A DNA stretch of 64,000 nucleotides. Origin: Malurus cyaneus samueli (Eukaryota > Chordata > Aves > Passeriformes > Maluridae). The notes under the pieces are model-generated. The model made no database searches, was not told the origin of the DNA, and saw only the letters and a list, made by a program, of their open reading frames with translations. The stretch covers positions 1,512,287-1,576,286 of the forward strand of contig VKON01000103.1 of NCBI GenBank assembly GCA_009741485.1, in the 5' to 3' direction. Shown in pieces: positions 12,321 to 23,920 of the stretch (positions within the stretch are counted from its first letter, which is position 1; every line of letters begins with the position of its first letter). A program made the translations under genes and the position numbers.

Positions 12321-15266
12321 CATGCAATAAACACAGGGAGTTTATTCTCCATCTGATTGTCAGTAATTTCACCTGAAGGGGAAGATTTAAGTAAGTACAT
12401 CTCAGATTCTCTGTAATGGAATTACATACAGAGCTGTTTTGTTCTGTGCACTTCAGCTGATGTCATTTTCTGAGACACTTAGATGTACACATATATATTA
12501 GTATTAATATAAAAAGCAGGGTTAATTAATAAAAATATTTATATATAATTAATATAAAAGCATATTAGTATTAATATGAAAAGACCCATATTTTTAAAAG
12601 CAGGGTAAAAATGCTCTGAAGATGTGCCCACCTGCTTTAGTGTCGTGTTCCTCAGTCAAATCACTTCATGTGTTCCCAGATACCAGAAATAGTCCTGAGG
12701 CACTTGAGCATCTTGAAAACATGGTACTGAGATTATTCAGGTAAAAATAATTGATAAAAATTTCCTCCTTATGCTTAAGGGGATTTGTGCATGGGAAAAC
12801 GAGCTGTTACAATGCTCTGCTGCTGCAAGCATTAGATGAAGTCTCTTTTTATAATAATTTAGTGTAATGTCTTTAAAGAGATTGGAAATATCTTCATACT
12901 GCATAAAATACTACTCTTGTTTTTCCTATACTGCAGGGTATTGAGGTGTGTAAGATTTTTGGAGCATATTTTACATTGTTGGTGTAAAGTTGATTTGAGC
13001 TTGGGCTTCCTTTTATTTGAGCTGACAAAAGTTTGCTAGAATTAAAAAAAAATTGTGACTATGATAGACCATCCCTGAAACTGGGTTGATATTTTTAAAG
13101 CCTATTGGGGTTCATTATTTTTCTACAGGAACAGTTTCCTGGTTATAGTGTCATGTCTTTGCATTTTACTGTTGATAGGATGCATGTGTACTATACTAAG
13201 ACCCATATGCTCATTCTTTAAGTAGTTTTATGAAAATTAATAGGTTTTTATTTAAATCAGCATCACTTTATGTATGTAAGTAGCTTTTAAATATCAACTG
13301 TTTTCAGCATAAATTTTGATGATGTTTGATATTATTCCCCCAGTCGTAAAAATACTGTTTTTATTAATGTAGAGGTATCAGAATTGGTGATTTCTGATTA
13401 AAAGTGATAAAATATATTGCCTGTTTCCTCCTGCCCCTCCTCCCCCACCAGTTATTTGGGGTGACCCTTATCTTGAAATCAGGTGTAATTACAGTACCTT
13501 GCAGATAATAGAGATGAGGAGAGATATAAATGCAAGGAGACTAAAAAGCAGTGACAGTATCATAAAAAGGAATATGTTTTTGGAAGTGTAGGAAGTTTTT
13601 AAAGTTATGCACCATATCACACTCAAGTAATTTGGCAAGGGGTAAATGGAATTCTTAAATGCTTTCAACAAATTCACACAATGGATTTATTATTTAAAAG
13701 GTAAAGGGGATAGTGCATTCATTTGGTGTCTTTACTGCCATAAAAATAATGATGAGCAGAAGTTTTTTTGTGTTACCTTGGTAAAAGATCTTCTGGAAGT
13801 CAAACACTATTAACTTTAACGAAGTAGCTTTGATGGCAGGGAAAAGACAGCTGATACTACACTTCCTCAACAATAAACCACAGTGACAGATAAAAACAAA
13901 CATGTGCAAGATAACATATAGCATTTCAGAGAATGGAGCCAGAAACTAATGTCCATTGAAGTGATCTTTGCTTTCTTTTAAAGCCTGTTACTGCTTTTTA
14001 AATGGTTACTTCTGAAAAGAGTTAAAATTTAATTCTATCACACTATAGAAGTAAGCTAAAGCAAATAGACATGCCTCATATTTTCCTGGGCTGCAATTTT
14101 TGATATTGGTTGTATTTTGCTTAAAATGATACACTATGACTGATAACTTAATAGGAAGAAGCAGTCTGTTCTTTCATGTGTTTATTCCTTCCTCTCTATT
14201 TCCTGTCCTGTTTCCATGGACTTGCTCACTTTTTGCACTCAAGTCTGCACACAATAATAGAACTGCTGCTCATAATTTTTACCTGAGCTGAAGCACCGTT
14301 TCATTTTCCAGTTTTTATGTTGAGGACAAGCAGACATAATGCACTTGCTAATACAAATAGTAAGGAGGAGAAAATGTTAATTTTCAGGTGATCAGAATCT
14401 CTATGTGTCTAGTGGTGTGCTGTCCTAGGAGAGGTGGCAGATTCCTTCATGGTGCTGCTATCTGCAGCCCAATGGTTAGGGTATTTTTATAGAAGGTGGA
14501 AGATGTGTGGAATTTTTTTCACTGAGGAGTTTTTACTCTTGGGTTTCTTGTAATTTGGACACCCTGATTACTGTGCTGTTTTCACTGGTCTTACTTTCAA
14601 GGAAAAGTGAATCACTCATCTACATCCAACAAGATAACTTAGGCATCTGAAGCCTGGGTGTTTTGGGATGTGAGGAAATATCTCACACAGGAGAAAGGTG
14701 GAGTTTCAGACCTGTACCTGCAGCAAAGCATTTTGATGCTGATCATAGCCATGTTCAAGTCCTGTCAGGAATTGAACCATGCTCTCTGATATCTCATTGG
14801 CAATAAGGTCATGACAGAAGTGTCTTTCCAGTCCATTTCTTGCTTTTAAAAATTTTAATAGCAAAAGCAAAGTATTTATTCAGGATAAAACAGTATGCTA
14901 AGATCAATGGTGTAAAAAAAGGTTTTAAATGCTATGACCAAAGCTGTTTTCAGATTGGTGATGTATCCTATAAAGTACAGCCTATCTATCTAACCTATAC
15001 CAAACCATGCCTGTATAGTACAGTCTTTTTTAGAGCAGATTTCTGCTGCACAGCTGCTGTCAGCCCCTATTTTCATTTGCATGTTTCTTGTGAGCTGCTT
15101 TTCAGACTGCATCTTTCTCATCCAGCCTTCACAGTGAATTTCCTTGGGCCTTACCTTCCCCATGAAGACAGGTGCTTTTACACCAAGAAGACAAAGCAGT
15201 TCACTGCTTATGTGAATTGTCAATTTGTGCAAAAAGCAGGGCTTGCTGGAAGATTTAAATGTGCCA
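12321..15266. other. Noncoding DNA with a small AT-rich duplication
   Basis: ATATTAGTATTAATAT occurs exactly at 12495-12510 and again at 12562-12577 inside AT-rich DNA, and a nearby AAAAGCAGGGT string is also repeated. This suggests a diverged local duplication with a ~67-85 bp offset. A 143-codon open frame ends at 15271 just inside the CR1 fragment. It has no recognisable domain and no ATG at its 5' end. Confidence 0.5.
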
Positions 15267-15359
15267 GCTAGGGACATGGTTTAGCAGTGGACTTGGCAGT
15301 GCTGGGTGCAGTTGGACTCAATGTCCTTAGAGGTATTTTTCAACCTAAACCATTCTGGG
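15267..15359 (+). mobile_element. CR1 LINE fragment, 3' end
   Basis: The stretch matches the well-known 3' tail of avian CR1 non-LTR retrotransposons. In order it has GGTTTAGCAGTGGACTTGGC, then GCAGTGCTGGGTGCAGTTGG, then ACTCAATGTCCTTAGAGG, then TTTTTCAACCTAAACCATTC. CR1 copies usually end in short tandem ATTCTATG-type octamers. Here the element stops at a single degenerate copy (CCATTCTG). It is 5'-truncated to under 100 bp, as is usual for CR1, and has no coding potential. Recognition is from memory of the family, not from an alignment. Confidence 0.88.
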
Positions 15360-17045
15360 GCTTGCAAGGAGTTTCTGAACACATGTATTGCTTACCTACC
15401 CTACCCATTCAATTTTTTAATTTTTATAACTTAACAAAGGCTTGTTCTGTTGTTTACCATTAGACAGTTTTTAGAACTAAATTCTAAAAATTGCTTTGGA
15501 TTATCTTAGAGCACAAACATTATATTTAAGTGTAACACCTGGTTAACTGTTGCAGAGTACAGAAACTGATAAACCTCCCAACCTCTGACTTATTTTAATA
15601 ATCATTGTGTCAAAAATAGACTGATAAGCTTGTTCTCAAGGGATCGGTGCAGGGAAGAATCCTATATTCTCATTTTGTATCCCCATTCTTATCAGACTGA
15701 TCCTTTTCCTGAGTCATTCTGCATTTCCTTTTCCAGGATGCTTTATATTCAGAAATTTCAGATGTTAGTTGAATCAGTGTCAGATTTCCTGAAATAGATA
15801 CTTTAACTATTACATGCCACACTGATTTATCTTAATCATACAGAAATCTTATTTCATTTACAGCATTTCAGTTTTCATACAGTACCTGAAATTTTGTGTA
15901 GGATTTCCCGCCTTTGCCTTATTTTTGCATGTGAGCTTTCACCAGGGGACACTTTGCATGTAGGAAGAACTGATTTGAATTTGGTTTATACTGGATACAA
16001 ACACAGCCTGAGATTGCACATGAGCTGTGCCCTCTTGTGTTCGCTTGGAAAAGCAACCAAAGTATAAAAACAGCACAAACCTTCTGAAGCTGAGTTGGTT
16101 GGAGAAGGTTCATCACACACCCTCTGCCTTAGACACCTGCAAACATCTCAAACTGTGGAAAACCTGTATTCAAAGATTCCAGAATTTTATGATTTCTCCT
16201 CTTCCCTGTGCTGGGCAGTACAAGTTAGATCACTTTCATGTCATTTTAAATGAAAAGAGGCAAAGTGTAAGAGTAAAAAAGACTAGAGTGTAAGAATGAA
16301 GAAAAAGAACAAATATATTTCAATTCCTCATTGGGTCACTGTCCTGTCCCACAAAAATTGGGATTGGATTAAAACCTAAAATATAATAGCTATAAATATA
16401 TTGTTTTCATGTTTGTAAAACATCCAGTTTAGTGTATTTGCAGCTGCAGTGATTCATTTATATATGAATTTTCCAGTGCATATTTAAATACTAACTATTG
16501 ATGTGTCTTCTGTGCCCCTTCCATGGTTTTTAGGTTTATTTCCAGCAGAGAACTACAATATATGTAAGCCTTGTCTTAGCCTGACCTCTTCTTTCATGTG
16601 GAGAATATATTGTGTTTTGCAGGGATCATTTTGTCATTTTTGCTTGCATTTCATCCTCTGATGAATCGTTTGTGCCATCATTTTTGAAACAGTATCACTA
16701 TGTTTCATGAGCATGAAGTTTTTAACTGGTGATATTTTTGAGAATTATGATTATAGAAGAGGGTTGTTTTTGGGGAACATTGCTAATTATCTACACAACT
16801 GTCTTTTTATACCTAACACCTCAGTAAGAACTTATTGCTGATCAGTTTTTGCCTCCTGGTTCATGGTAGCAAATCAGTCTGGAACAGAAACAGGGGTTTG
16901 CTTCAATTGGAGTGGCTCAAACATGATTTGAGGTGTCGTTAAAAGTCAGAAACAGCCAATTTGGCTGGGTCTCTGTGAACCTTTCTGCAGAGTCTAATCT
17001 GGGTTTCTTGTCACCCTGACTAATTTCAGTGATTTTCTTTTGCAG
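15360..17045. other. Noncoding DNA, nothing recognised
   Basis: No supported gene or repeat is visible. An acceptor-like TTTCCTTTTCCAG near 15736 has no matching donor within exon range. Confidence 0.6.
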
Positions 17046-17096
17046 GAAATTGCATTATGTGCTCGCCTTGTAGGGGCTTGGACTCAGATAGGGAAC
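17046..17096 (+). other. Candidate spliced exon A (noncoding or small ORF)
   Basis: The upstream sequence CTGACTAATTTCAGTGATTT, then TCTTTTGCAG, supplies a branch-point-like CTGAC/CTAAT and a pyrimidine-rich acceptor. The segment ends AAC|GTGAGT, a good donor. A second donor, GGG|GTGAGTA, lies at 17131 and would give an 85-nt form. Two of the three frames are open across the 51 nt. An ATG at 17057 reads through the junction into candidate exon B. It could be a random pseudo-exon; the support is splice-signal quality and two similar segments downstream. Confidence 0.25.
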
Positions 17097-18155
17097 GTGA
17101 GTGTGAAATGAGATCATTTGCTGGCTTGGGGTGAGTATTGTTTTGGAGCTTATGTTGATATCTGGTAAAAACTGAAATATAGATTTTATACATTTTGAAG
17201 TCTGAGTGAATTGTCAAATACTTCGGAAAATAAGATTTTACTTTAAGGAAGAGTGAGAATTTTGAGGTTAACATGTAGAAATTTTGGATGCTTTTATAAA
17301 AAGTAAAGTATTTATATACACTTAAAGGGTTCAGTATTCATGTCCAGATTGAGAATATGTGTGTTTGAGTTTATGGGAAAACACTGTGTTTATATGAAAA
17401 CACTTTCCCATTTGGAGAATAACTGATGTATCAATGTGAATAAATCTTTGTGCAAGAATAAGAATAGAAACCCAGATGGCATCAAACTGTTAATTTATAT
17501 TACCAGTGATACCCAAGACTAGTGAAACATCCTGTGCTTCTGATGGAGGCCTGTTAGTCTGTAAAATGAAAATCACTGGTGCTGTGGTCAGATAATAATG
17601 TTGAGGCCATACTCCATGTCTTGAAATGTGGCAACATTGCAAGACCTTGAGAAAGGATACATTGGGAATAGGAATTGAGGAATGCCATTTTATAGGGCAG
17701 GTTTTCATAGGCAGGGGAATTTTTGTCAAGTTTAGGGATTTAAATGAATATTTTGCTACCTGAAAAAGAGGTTTGAAAAAGAACTTTTGATTGTGAGTTG
17801 TAGTTAGTCAGTTAATTTGAGTAGAACTATTTGTAAAGCAGAGGGAAAAGAAATACAGGCTTATTTATGGAATATTACCAAAGACATGGGAAAACACTTT
17901 GGTAGTTTGGGGCTGAACTGAGTGACCCGAGAGTCTATATATCCTTTAACAATGTGTATGCTTTGTGCATATAGATCATTGTAGGACTGATCCTCAACAT
18001 TGTTATATGGTTTCAATAGAAGCCCCGAGGGTCCTTTTAATCTTTCTGCCCTGAGATAACTTGTTCCGTGCTTTAGAGTTAAGGGTTGCTTTGTTTGCTT
18101 TGTGTTTTGTAGGGAGAAAACGATATACTGACTTTTTTTCTTTTTTAATTTTCAG

Positions 18156-18261
18156 TTTTCTTAGCCTTGCCGCATATTCTCAACCTGCCCGGAGTTCTTG
18201 GTCCATCTAACCATGAGCATAGAATGAAGAAGGAACTACTCTAGTGGCAAATCCTCCCTCT
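18156..18261 (+). other. Candidate spliced exon B
   Basis: The acceptor is unusually good. A TACTGAC branch-point match (18126-18132) is followed by a T-rich tract and TTTTCAG ending at 18155. The donor at the other end is CTCT|GTAAGT. Two frames are stopped early. The third is open until a TAG at about 18241-18243. If exon A (ending 17096) is joined, that frame runs from the ATG at 17057 through the junction to this TAG, about 42 codons in all. The predicted peptide matches no family I know. A lncRNA exon is the more likely reading if the segment is real. Confidence 0.3.
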
Positions 18262-20003
18262 GTAAGTTCTAAGTCATCATTAATTATGATTGGCCTTTTT
18301 TTGTCAGTGACACAGATGTGATCCCTTAGAGCAAACAGAAAAAAAACACAAAAAGAAAATTAGATGGGATCATTTACATCTCTTTGTTGTTCTCTGAAAT
18401 GTAAATGCCTGTGGGTTCTCAAGAACAGACCAGTAAATCCCAACACATGTGCTGCTTTAGTCCAGTTATAATCCAGACTGCATACACGTTTTGATGTTTT
18501 AAATTCTGCAGATTTTAGAATTGCATCATTCTACATACCCCAAGCTGCTCTCTCTTCACTAGGCTGGGGCATTTCCAGGGGAAGGATCTGACTGGTGTGC
18601 TCTGGGAGCTCCTGGTGAATGGTTGGGTGGTCAGGCTCTCCACAAAATACAGGGATCAACCACTGTTTGTTGAAACATAACTGCTGAGACAGAAAACAAC
18701 TTTTTACATCAAGCACAGCAGCTGGAGGCAGTGCCCTGAAAGCAGGACACACCAGTTTCTTCTGCAGCTTGGCAGTAGTGTGAGGTTCTAGATCTGCCTG
18801 TTGAGTCCAAGTTTTTTCAAGGTTAGTTCTATAGTACTTAAATTTTAGACACATCTTTTATGTGATGTAATTGTAATTCTGCTCCTAGTGTGCTACTGGT
18901 TAATCCTCTTTTCATATGTAGGTCTGTAAGAAATCAAAACATGAACATTGGTGTTAGCAGCAGCTTTCTTTTTGCCTGCATACCCTGATTTGATTTATAA
19001 TCTAGATGTTGTCAGCATCTGACTCTAATTAACTGGATAAATGAAGCTGAGATCTTGACTGAATTAGCAGTTGAAGAATGCATCTTACCAGAAGCAGATG
19101 GAGAGAAAAAACAGTGTATTTAGTTTATGGCCATTCCCCTGGTTTATGACCATTTCCTATTTTGAAGGGAAAAGGTTCTGCCAAATCAATTCTTGTCAAA
19201 TGCTAATTAAATTATAGTGATGATTAATCCTGATGTAAATACATTATTTCAGTGTTTAGGAGAGTTATAAATAGTTTAAAGACTTAAGAGACATTGTGAA
19301 CACATACTTAATCTGGAGTGCATTTGGGAGAGAGAAAATGCCAATTAGATAATTCAGTGACAGTTTATATAGTTTAATTTATCCTTTGCAAATAATGTTT
19401 GTTATTATTAGCCTCTTGTAGATAGAACTCAGCTAAATCTTTTTGTTGGTAAAAGGATTCCTTATAGTGACATTTATGCTGTCCTCTTTAACATCATTCT
19501 TGTCTTTTGTTACTAAAAATCTTACAGTTTTACCAAAAAGAAAAAAAAAGAAAAAGAAAGTGAAGCAAGAAGGTATTCCCTAGGGTCACTGAACAGGCTG
19601 AGAATAAAATCCATGATTGCTAGCTAGCTCCATATGGTGCCTTAAATGCTGTGGAAGGAATATCCTTTCATGGCACTTTCTATGGCATATGTTAGGAAAG
19701 TGGGCAAGCAGCAACAGTGGCTGCATTGCCCTGTGTATAATCTGTAACTCTGATAAGATTCTGAACAATGGGGGTGGGGAATGTGGAAAATGTACCATGT
19801 GAAAATACTTCATTGTGAATTTAAAAAGAAAATAAATCCCCAGCCTTGCTTTCAGACTCTTCTATCTGCAGTAAGGAGAGGTCACCCCAGTATTGGTGAA
19901 AAGATATCTTTAAAGGGGCAACATATCTCAGTGAAGAGCTGTTAATGCTGTTTCTATGCTGCAGAACTTTTTTTTAATTTATTTATTTTATTTTTTTTTC
20001 CAG

Positions 20004-20096
20004 CCAGACGCTCTGGTCACCAGTCAGTGCTCCTCAGGAATGTGTTTGGAGGCAAACCTTCAGGGAAAGCTCCATTCTGGGTTCCAGATTGATGAG
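20004..20096 (+). other. Candidate spliced exon C
   Basis: A long pyrimidine tract, TTTATTTTATTTTTTTTTCC, then AG, ends at 20003. The segment ends GATGAG|GTAAAG, a good donor. Its 93 nt are 31 codons, open throughout in the first frame and also open in the second, with a stop near the end of the third. It is locally GC-richer than its flanks. It follows candidates A and B on the same strand at ordinary intron spacing. A further strong donor (AGAG|GTAAGT) lies at 21069 without an obvious partner acceptor. No protein family is recognised. Confidence 0.3.
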
Positions 20097-23000
20097 GTAA
20101 AGCACCAGACCTTAGCATTCCCTTAGTCCATCACAATGGCGCCTGCAACACCTCAGTTCACCACTGTGCTGGCAGATGTAGAAAACAAAGTTGGAGCTTA
20201 ATTTATTGGTGGTGGAGAAAAGAGATCTCTGCTCCTTCATATGCAGTATTCCATGAATTATGTGCTTATGCAAGGTGAAATGCTGAATTTTTCTATGCAC
20301 CATAATTTACGATGCATTTGCTACTAACAGACAAGGAAGATTTGCCAATTTTCAGTCTGGAATAAATATTCAGGTTTTCTTTATCTGTAAAGTCCAAGTC
20401 AGTTCACAATATATATATTCACGAGCTGGAAATAAATATTTTTTGGCTTTTGTGGAAAGGTTCAAATTTATCTAAAAATGAAATGTAGGGTAATGTTATG
20501 CAGCACCAGCATCTGTAGCCTTTTGGGAAAAAAAATTAAAAAGCTTTCTCTTTCTTTTTTTTTTTTCCACAAAAAAAAGAGAAATACTTTGCCACTAGAA
20601 GTAGAATAGTTTCAAATAAATAAACAAAAGAATTCTAGCAGTAGGTTATTGCCTGTGCCATTCTATGGAAATAAATAGTGAGTGTGTGGAAGTGAGAGCC
20701 TGTGCAGGGAACAGAGCAGTATCCCCTTACACATTTGCATCAATTACACAGGGCAAAACTCTGTGTCACTGAGGGAGCATTCTGTGGTGGCCACCAGTGT
20801 TTTCCCAGGTGAAAGGCTAATTATTTTGCTGTTAGTTCTTAATTTATTAATAGTCAGCACCAAATGTTAGGGTAAAGGATTATTCCAAACAGAGGATTAT
20901 TCTGGTGACAGATCAGCTGTGTGGAAGATGTAGTGATTTTGCTGCTGATAAGAAAAGCTATTAGTGTAAAGATAAAGGTCAGTTTGGAAACTGAATGCTG
21001 TTGAGTGACATTTAATAAAAAATGAAAAGTGAAATGAAGCTCTGTACTGCTATAACCTGGTACAAGAGGTAAGTGCAACTTTGGCTTGCTGCTGCAGATA
21101 ATAATTTTGATCTTATTAGTTTTGTAAAAGAAATAGCCCAGAGCTTGATCCAATTTATGTGTAAATCATAGAATTTCAGACCTGAGAATTTGGTTAGGAT
21201 TTGCTGGGAAACGCTTTTAATATTGTGCTGAACTTAATCATAAAGCATGGCTAGTCTAGAAAGACTAGCCATTCATTGTGTTCTTACAAGGGGAACATTT
21301 TAAAGCCAAGATTACTCCTGAAGTAGACTTCCCATTAGCCTGCTCACCAAGTGTTCCAATAATGAGCTTTTTTTGATGGAAAAAAAACTGTGTATTATGA
21401 ACTGACTTGGACTTTACAGATAAAGAAAACCTGAAAGTTTTGTTTTGCTTTTAGTCAAATGTCTGTAGCATAATTTGTGGGTTACTTGCATGGTGGATAG
21501 CTGTATGCAATATGGAACTCATATCTCATATGTACAGAGTACACAGCTCCTTAAACCCTTTGGTACATGGACAAACAGCAAAGGTTTAGGTTTTCTCATA
21601 TGAAATAGTTTTGAACTGCAACATCTATAAAACTCACCGAGTGGAACACAGGGAGAATTGCTCACCCATTTCACTTCCTGGGCTCAGTTTATATTTTCAT
21701 CAGATTAAATCAGGAATAACTTGGCTAAGACCTAACATCCAAAGTGGAATAAACAAAGCTTTCAAAAATCTAGACTCAAAGGGACAGTCTCATGCTTGGA
21801 GTAAAGTTATTTACCAGGTTATTCACCTGAAGAATATTTCAATTTGCTGCTGTTGCTTGTTTTTGTCTTCTGAGATCTGTGTTCATAAACCAAAATCTCA
21901 ACCCTTGCTGGTAGCTGGCATAAAGGAATTTATTTATCATGTTGCATTAACCTTACAAAAGCAAACTTCTATTCAGTTTTTCTCAAGATATTTGCCTTAT
22001 TGCATGGGGTGAGCTCAGGAATCTTGCCTTCACATACTATGGCTTTTTTTTTGTTTAATGACAGATTTATAATAATAGAGAGCCTGTATGGGAGATAGTG
22101 GGAGAAGAAGTGAAAGATATATGAAAAACATGATTTGATTTTCCAACTGTGGAATGATTTCCTTGTTTAATGAAGAATGTAATGAAATACATTAAGAAGC
22201 TGCTGCCTATCCCTGTCTGCTCAAGGCCTGTGGGAGAGAATGGAAGGGGTTTTGCCCTCTTGTAAACACTCAGAGAGGATTGTTGGGGCAGGGGGATCCT
22301 TGTGCACAGACCCCACAAAATAATGGGGCGAGGGACAGGTCAGAGGACAGGGATTTGCTGTCTGGGAGGAGGGCAGCACACAGCCAGCAATCCTGTATTC
22401 AGCTGGAAAGTCTAAACACAGCTCAGTAGGTGAGACTGGAGCACTCCTCAAGTCACTTCTCTTTCATGGGTTCAATGGTGTTGATTACAACATCTCTGCA
22501 AAACAGGCCTTCTTAGGAAACTGGGGCTGGATTTGTAGATGTCTTACAACTCTTGATTGTAAAGAGCTTTTTTTTAAATATCTAAATTCTATGTGGTAGG
22601 GTAGGAAAAAAATTCTGCTAAAATTCCATTCTGCACAAGTGGAACTGACTGAAAAAAGATGAGTTCTTTGTGAGGTACTGCCTTTCTTGCTGTACACTAA
22701 TTTTAATTCTCTTTTGCTCTCCAATTCTTCATTCTTACACAATTCCATTATTTTAATTCCAAAATGTCTAGTAAGTGCTCAGCATGTTTCAGTGCTTGAG
22801 GTTTGGTCATGGTTAGCTGCCAATGAAAAAACCACAGAGGGGTTGGCAAGGTTATTGACAATTCCTTTTGTGGTGAAGGCACAGCAATAATAAACTGGGC
22901 ATTGCCCTTCATTCTGTCTGATTGGAAAAATCACCTGTGAATTTCCATGAAACACTAAACCAGCTGCTGTCAAACTGGAGCTCAACCCACAGCCCCGTTA

Positions 23001-23843
23001 CCTGGAATGCTTCTGATGATCCTAAAACAGCTGGATAAACATAATGTTTGAGAAGGTAAGGAAATAGGATGTAGTACATATGGTGAGACAATTGCACAGT
23101 TTTCTGTCGCAGCTATTCTAACTGATTGTATGAAAAGAGTGTTTAGTTTGTGTTTTTCTTCACTTAATAATTAACAGTTAAAAATAATGGCAGTCAGATA
23201 TTATGTGGGCAGCACGTACAGGTCACCTTGATTGCTGGTAGGACAAATGATTCAAAACAGAAGTACAACTAAGGAAGGGATACATTGGGAATTCTGCATT
23301 TAGCTGCTTTAAGTGCTGGAAAGAACAGTAATTTATTTATTGCTGAAGGTTTATGCACATTAATGCAGTTCAGGAATTGCAGGGAAGTGATACTGCCTTC
23401 CAAGCAGCTTGGCCTTGGTGAATGTTTCACTTGGGCACTGCTGGAACATCTAAGAGGGCATTGGTGAAATGTGCTTGACTGGCAAAGCTCCCTGTAAGCA
23501 GCAATTTTTTCCTTTTACTGGCATAAGTCAACTGCATGAACTGTTAATGGTCAGAAACTACTTTTATGAAGCTGAAAACAAATGCCAGGGCATTTACAAA
23601 GGCTTATTTTAAAATCTTGCGCCCCACAAAGAATTTTTGTTTTGAATGTAGCAACTGCAGTTTCTTTGAAGGTTGTTGTTTGATCATAGTGCTAATTTGT
23701 GCTCATAACACTCGATTCCCATGAAACAAAATCAAGAGAAGACGTTCCCACAGAACAGGGGATAATGCTTGAAAAAATATTCCTTTCAGGTAAGCAGAAA
23801 TGATTCAGATTGATTCAAATGAGTGAAAAGAGGGCCTGGAAAA
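20097..23843. other. Noncoding DNA, nothing recognised apart from a hairpin
   Basis: Homopolymer runs occur at 20549-20578. Donor-like strings at 21069 and 23056 lack convincing acceptors. The perfect hairpin at 21247-21272 is listed separately. Open frames of up to 133 codons have no recognisable domains. Confidence 0.55.
21247..21272. repeat. Perfect 11-bp inverted repeat with 4-base loop
   Basis: ATGGCTAGTCT at 21247-21257 is exactly complementary to AGACTAGCCAT at 21262-21272, with AGAA between them. It would form a compact stem-loop in single-stranded DNA or RNA. The stem is too short for a microRNA precursor, and no U-rich tract follows that would suggest a terminator. It may have arisen by a small template switch during replication. 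Confidence 0.8.
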
Positions 23844-23920
23844 CACCACATTCACTAATATAGACATCTTTTGTTGTCTCAGTCCTTCAGCTCTGGTTGT
23901 CTATATTAGTGAATGTGGTG
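23844..23920. repeat. Perfect 23-bp inverted repeat with 31-base spacer
   Basis: The left arm at 23844-23866 begins CACCACATTCACTAATATAG. The right arm at 23898-23920 is its exact reverse complement and ends AGTGAATGTGGTG. The match stops abruptly at both ends. There are no target-site duplications or transposon motifs. Perfect identity in otherwise non-repetitive DNA points to a recent inverted duplication. Confidence 0.88.

Noticed and set aside
11929..12372. Overlapping 100-133 codon frames on both strands
   Set aside because: They depend on a T/A homopolymer-rich tract that translates as poly-F or poly-K. Frames on opposite strands are equally open.
14840..15271. 143-codon plus-strand open frame
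   Set aside because: It starts at TTG rather than ATG, has no recognisable domain, and runs into the CR1 fragment. A frame of this length is expected by chance in 64 kb.
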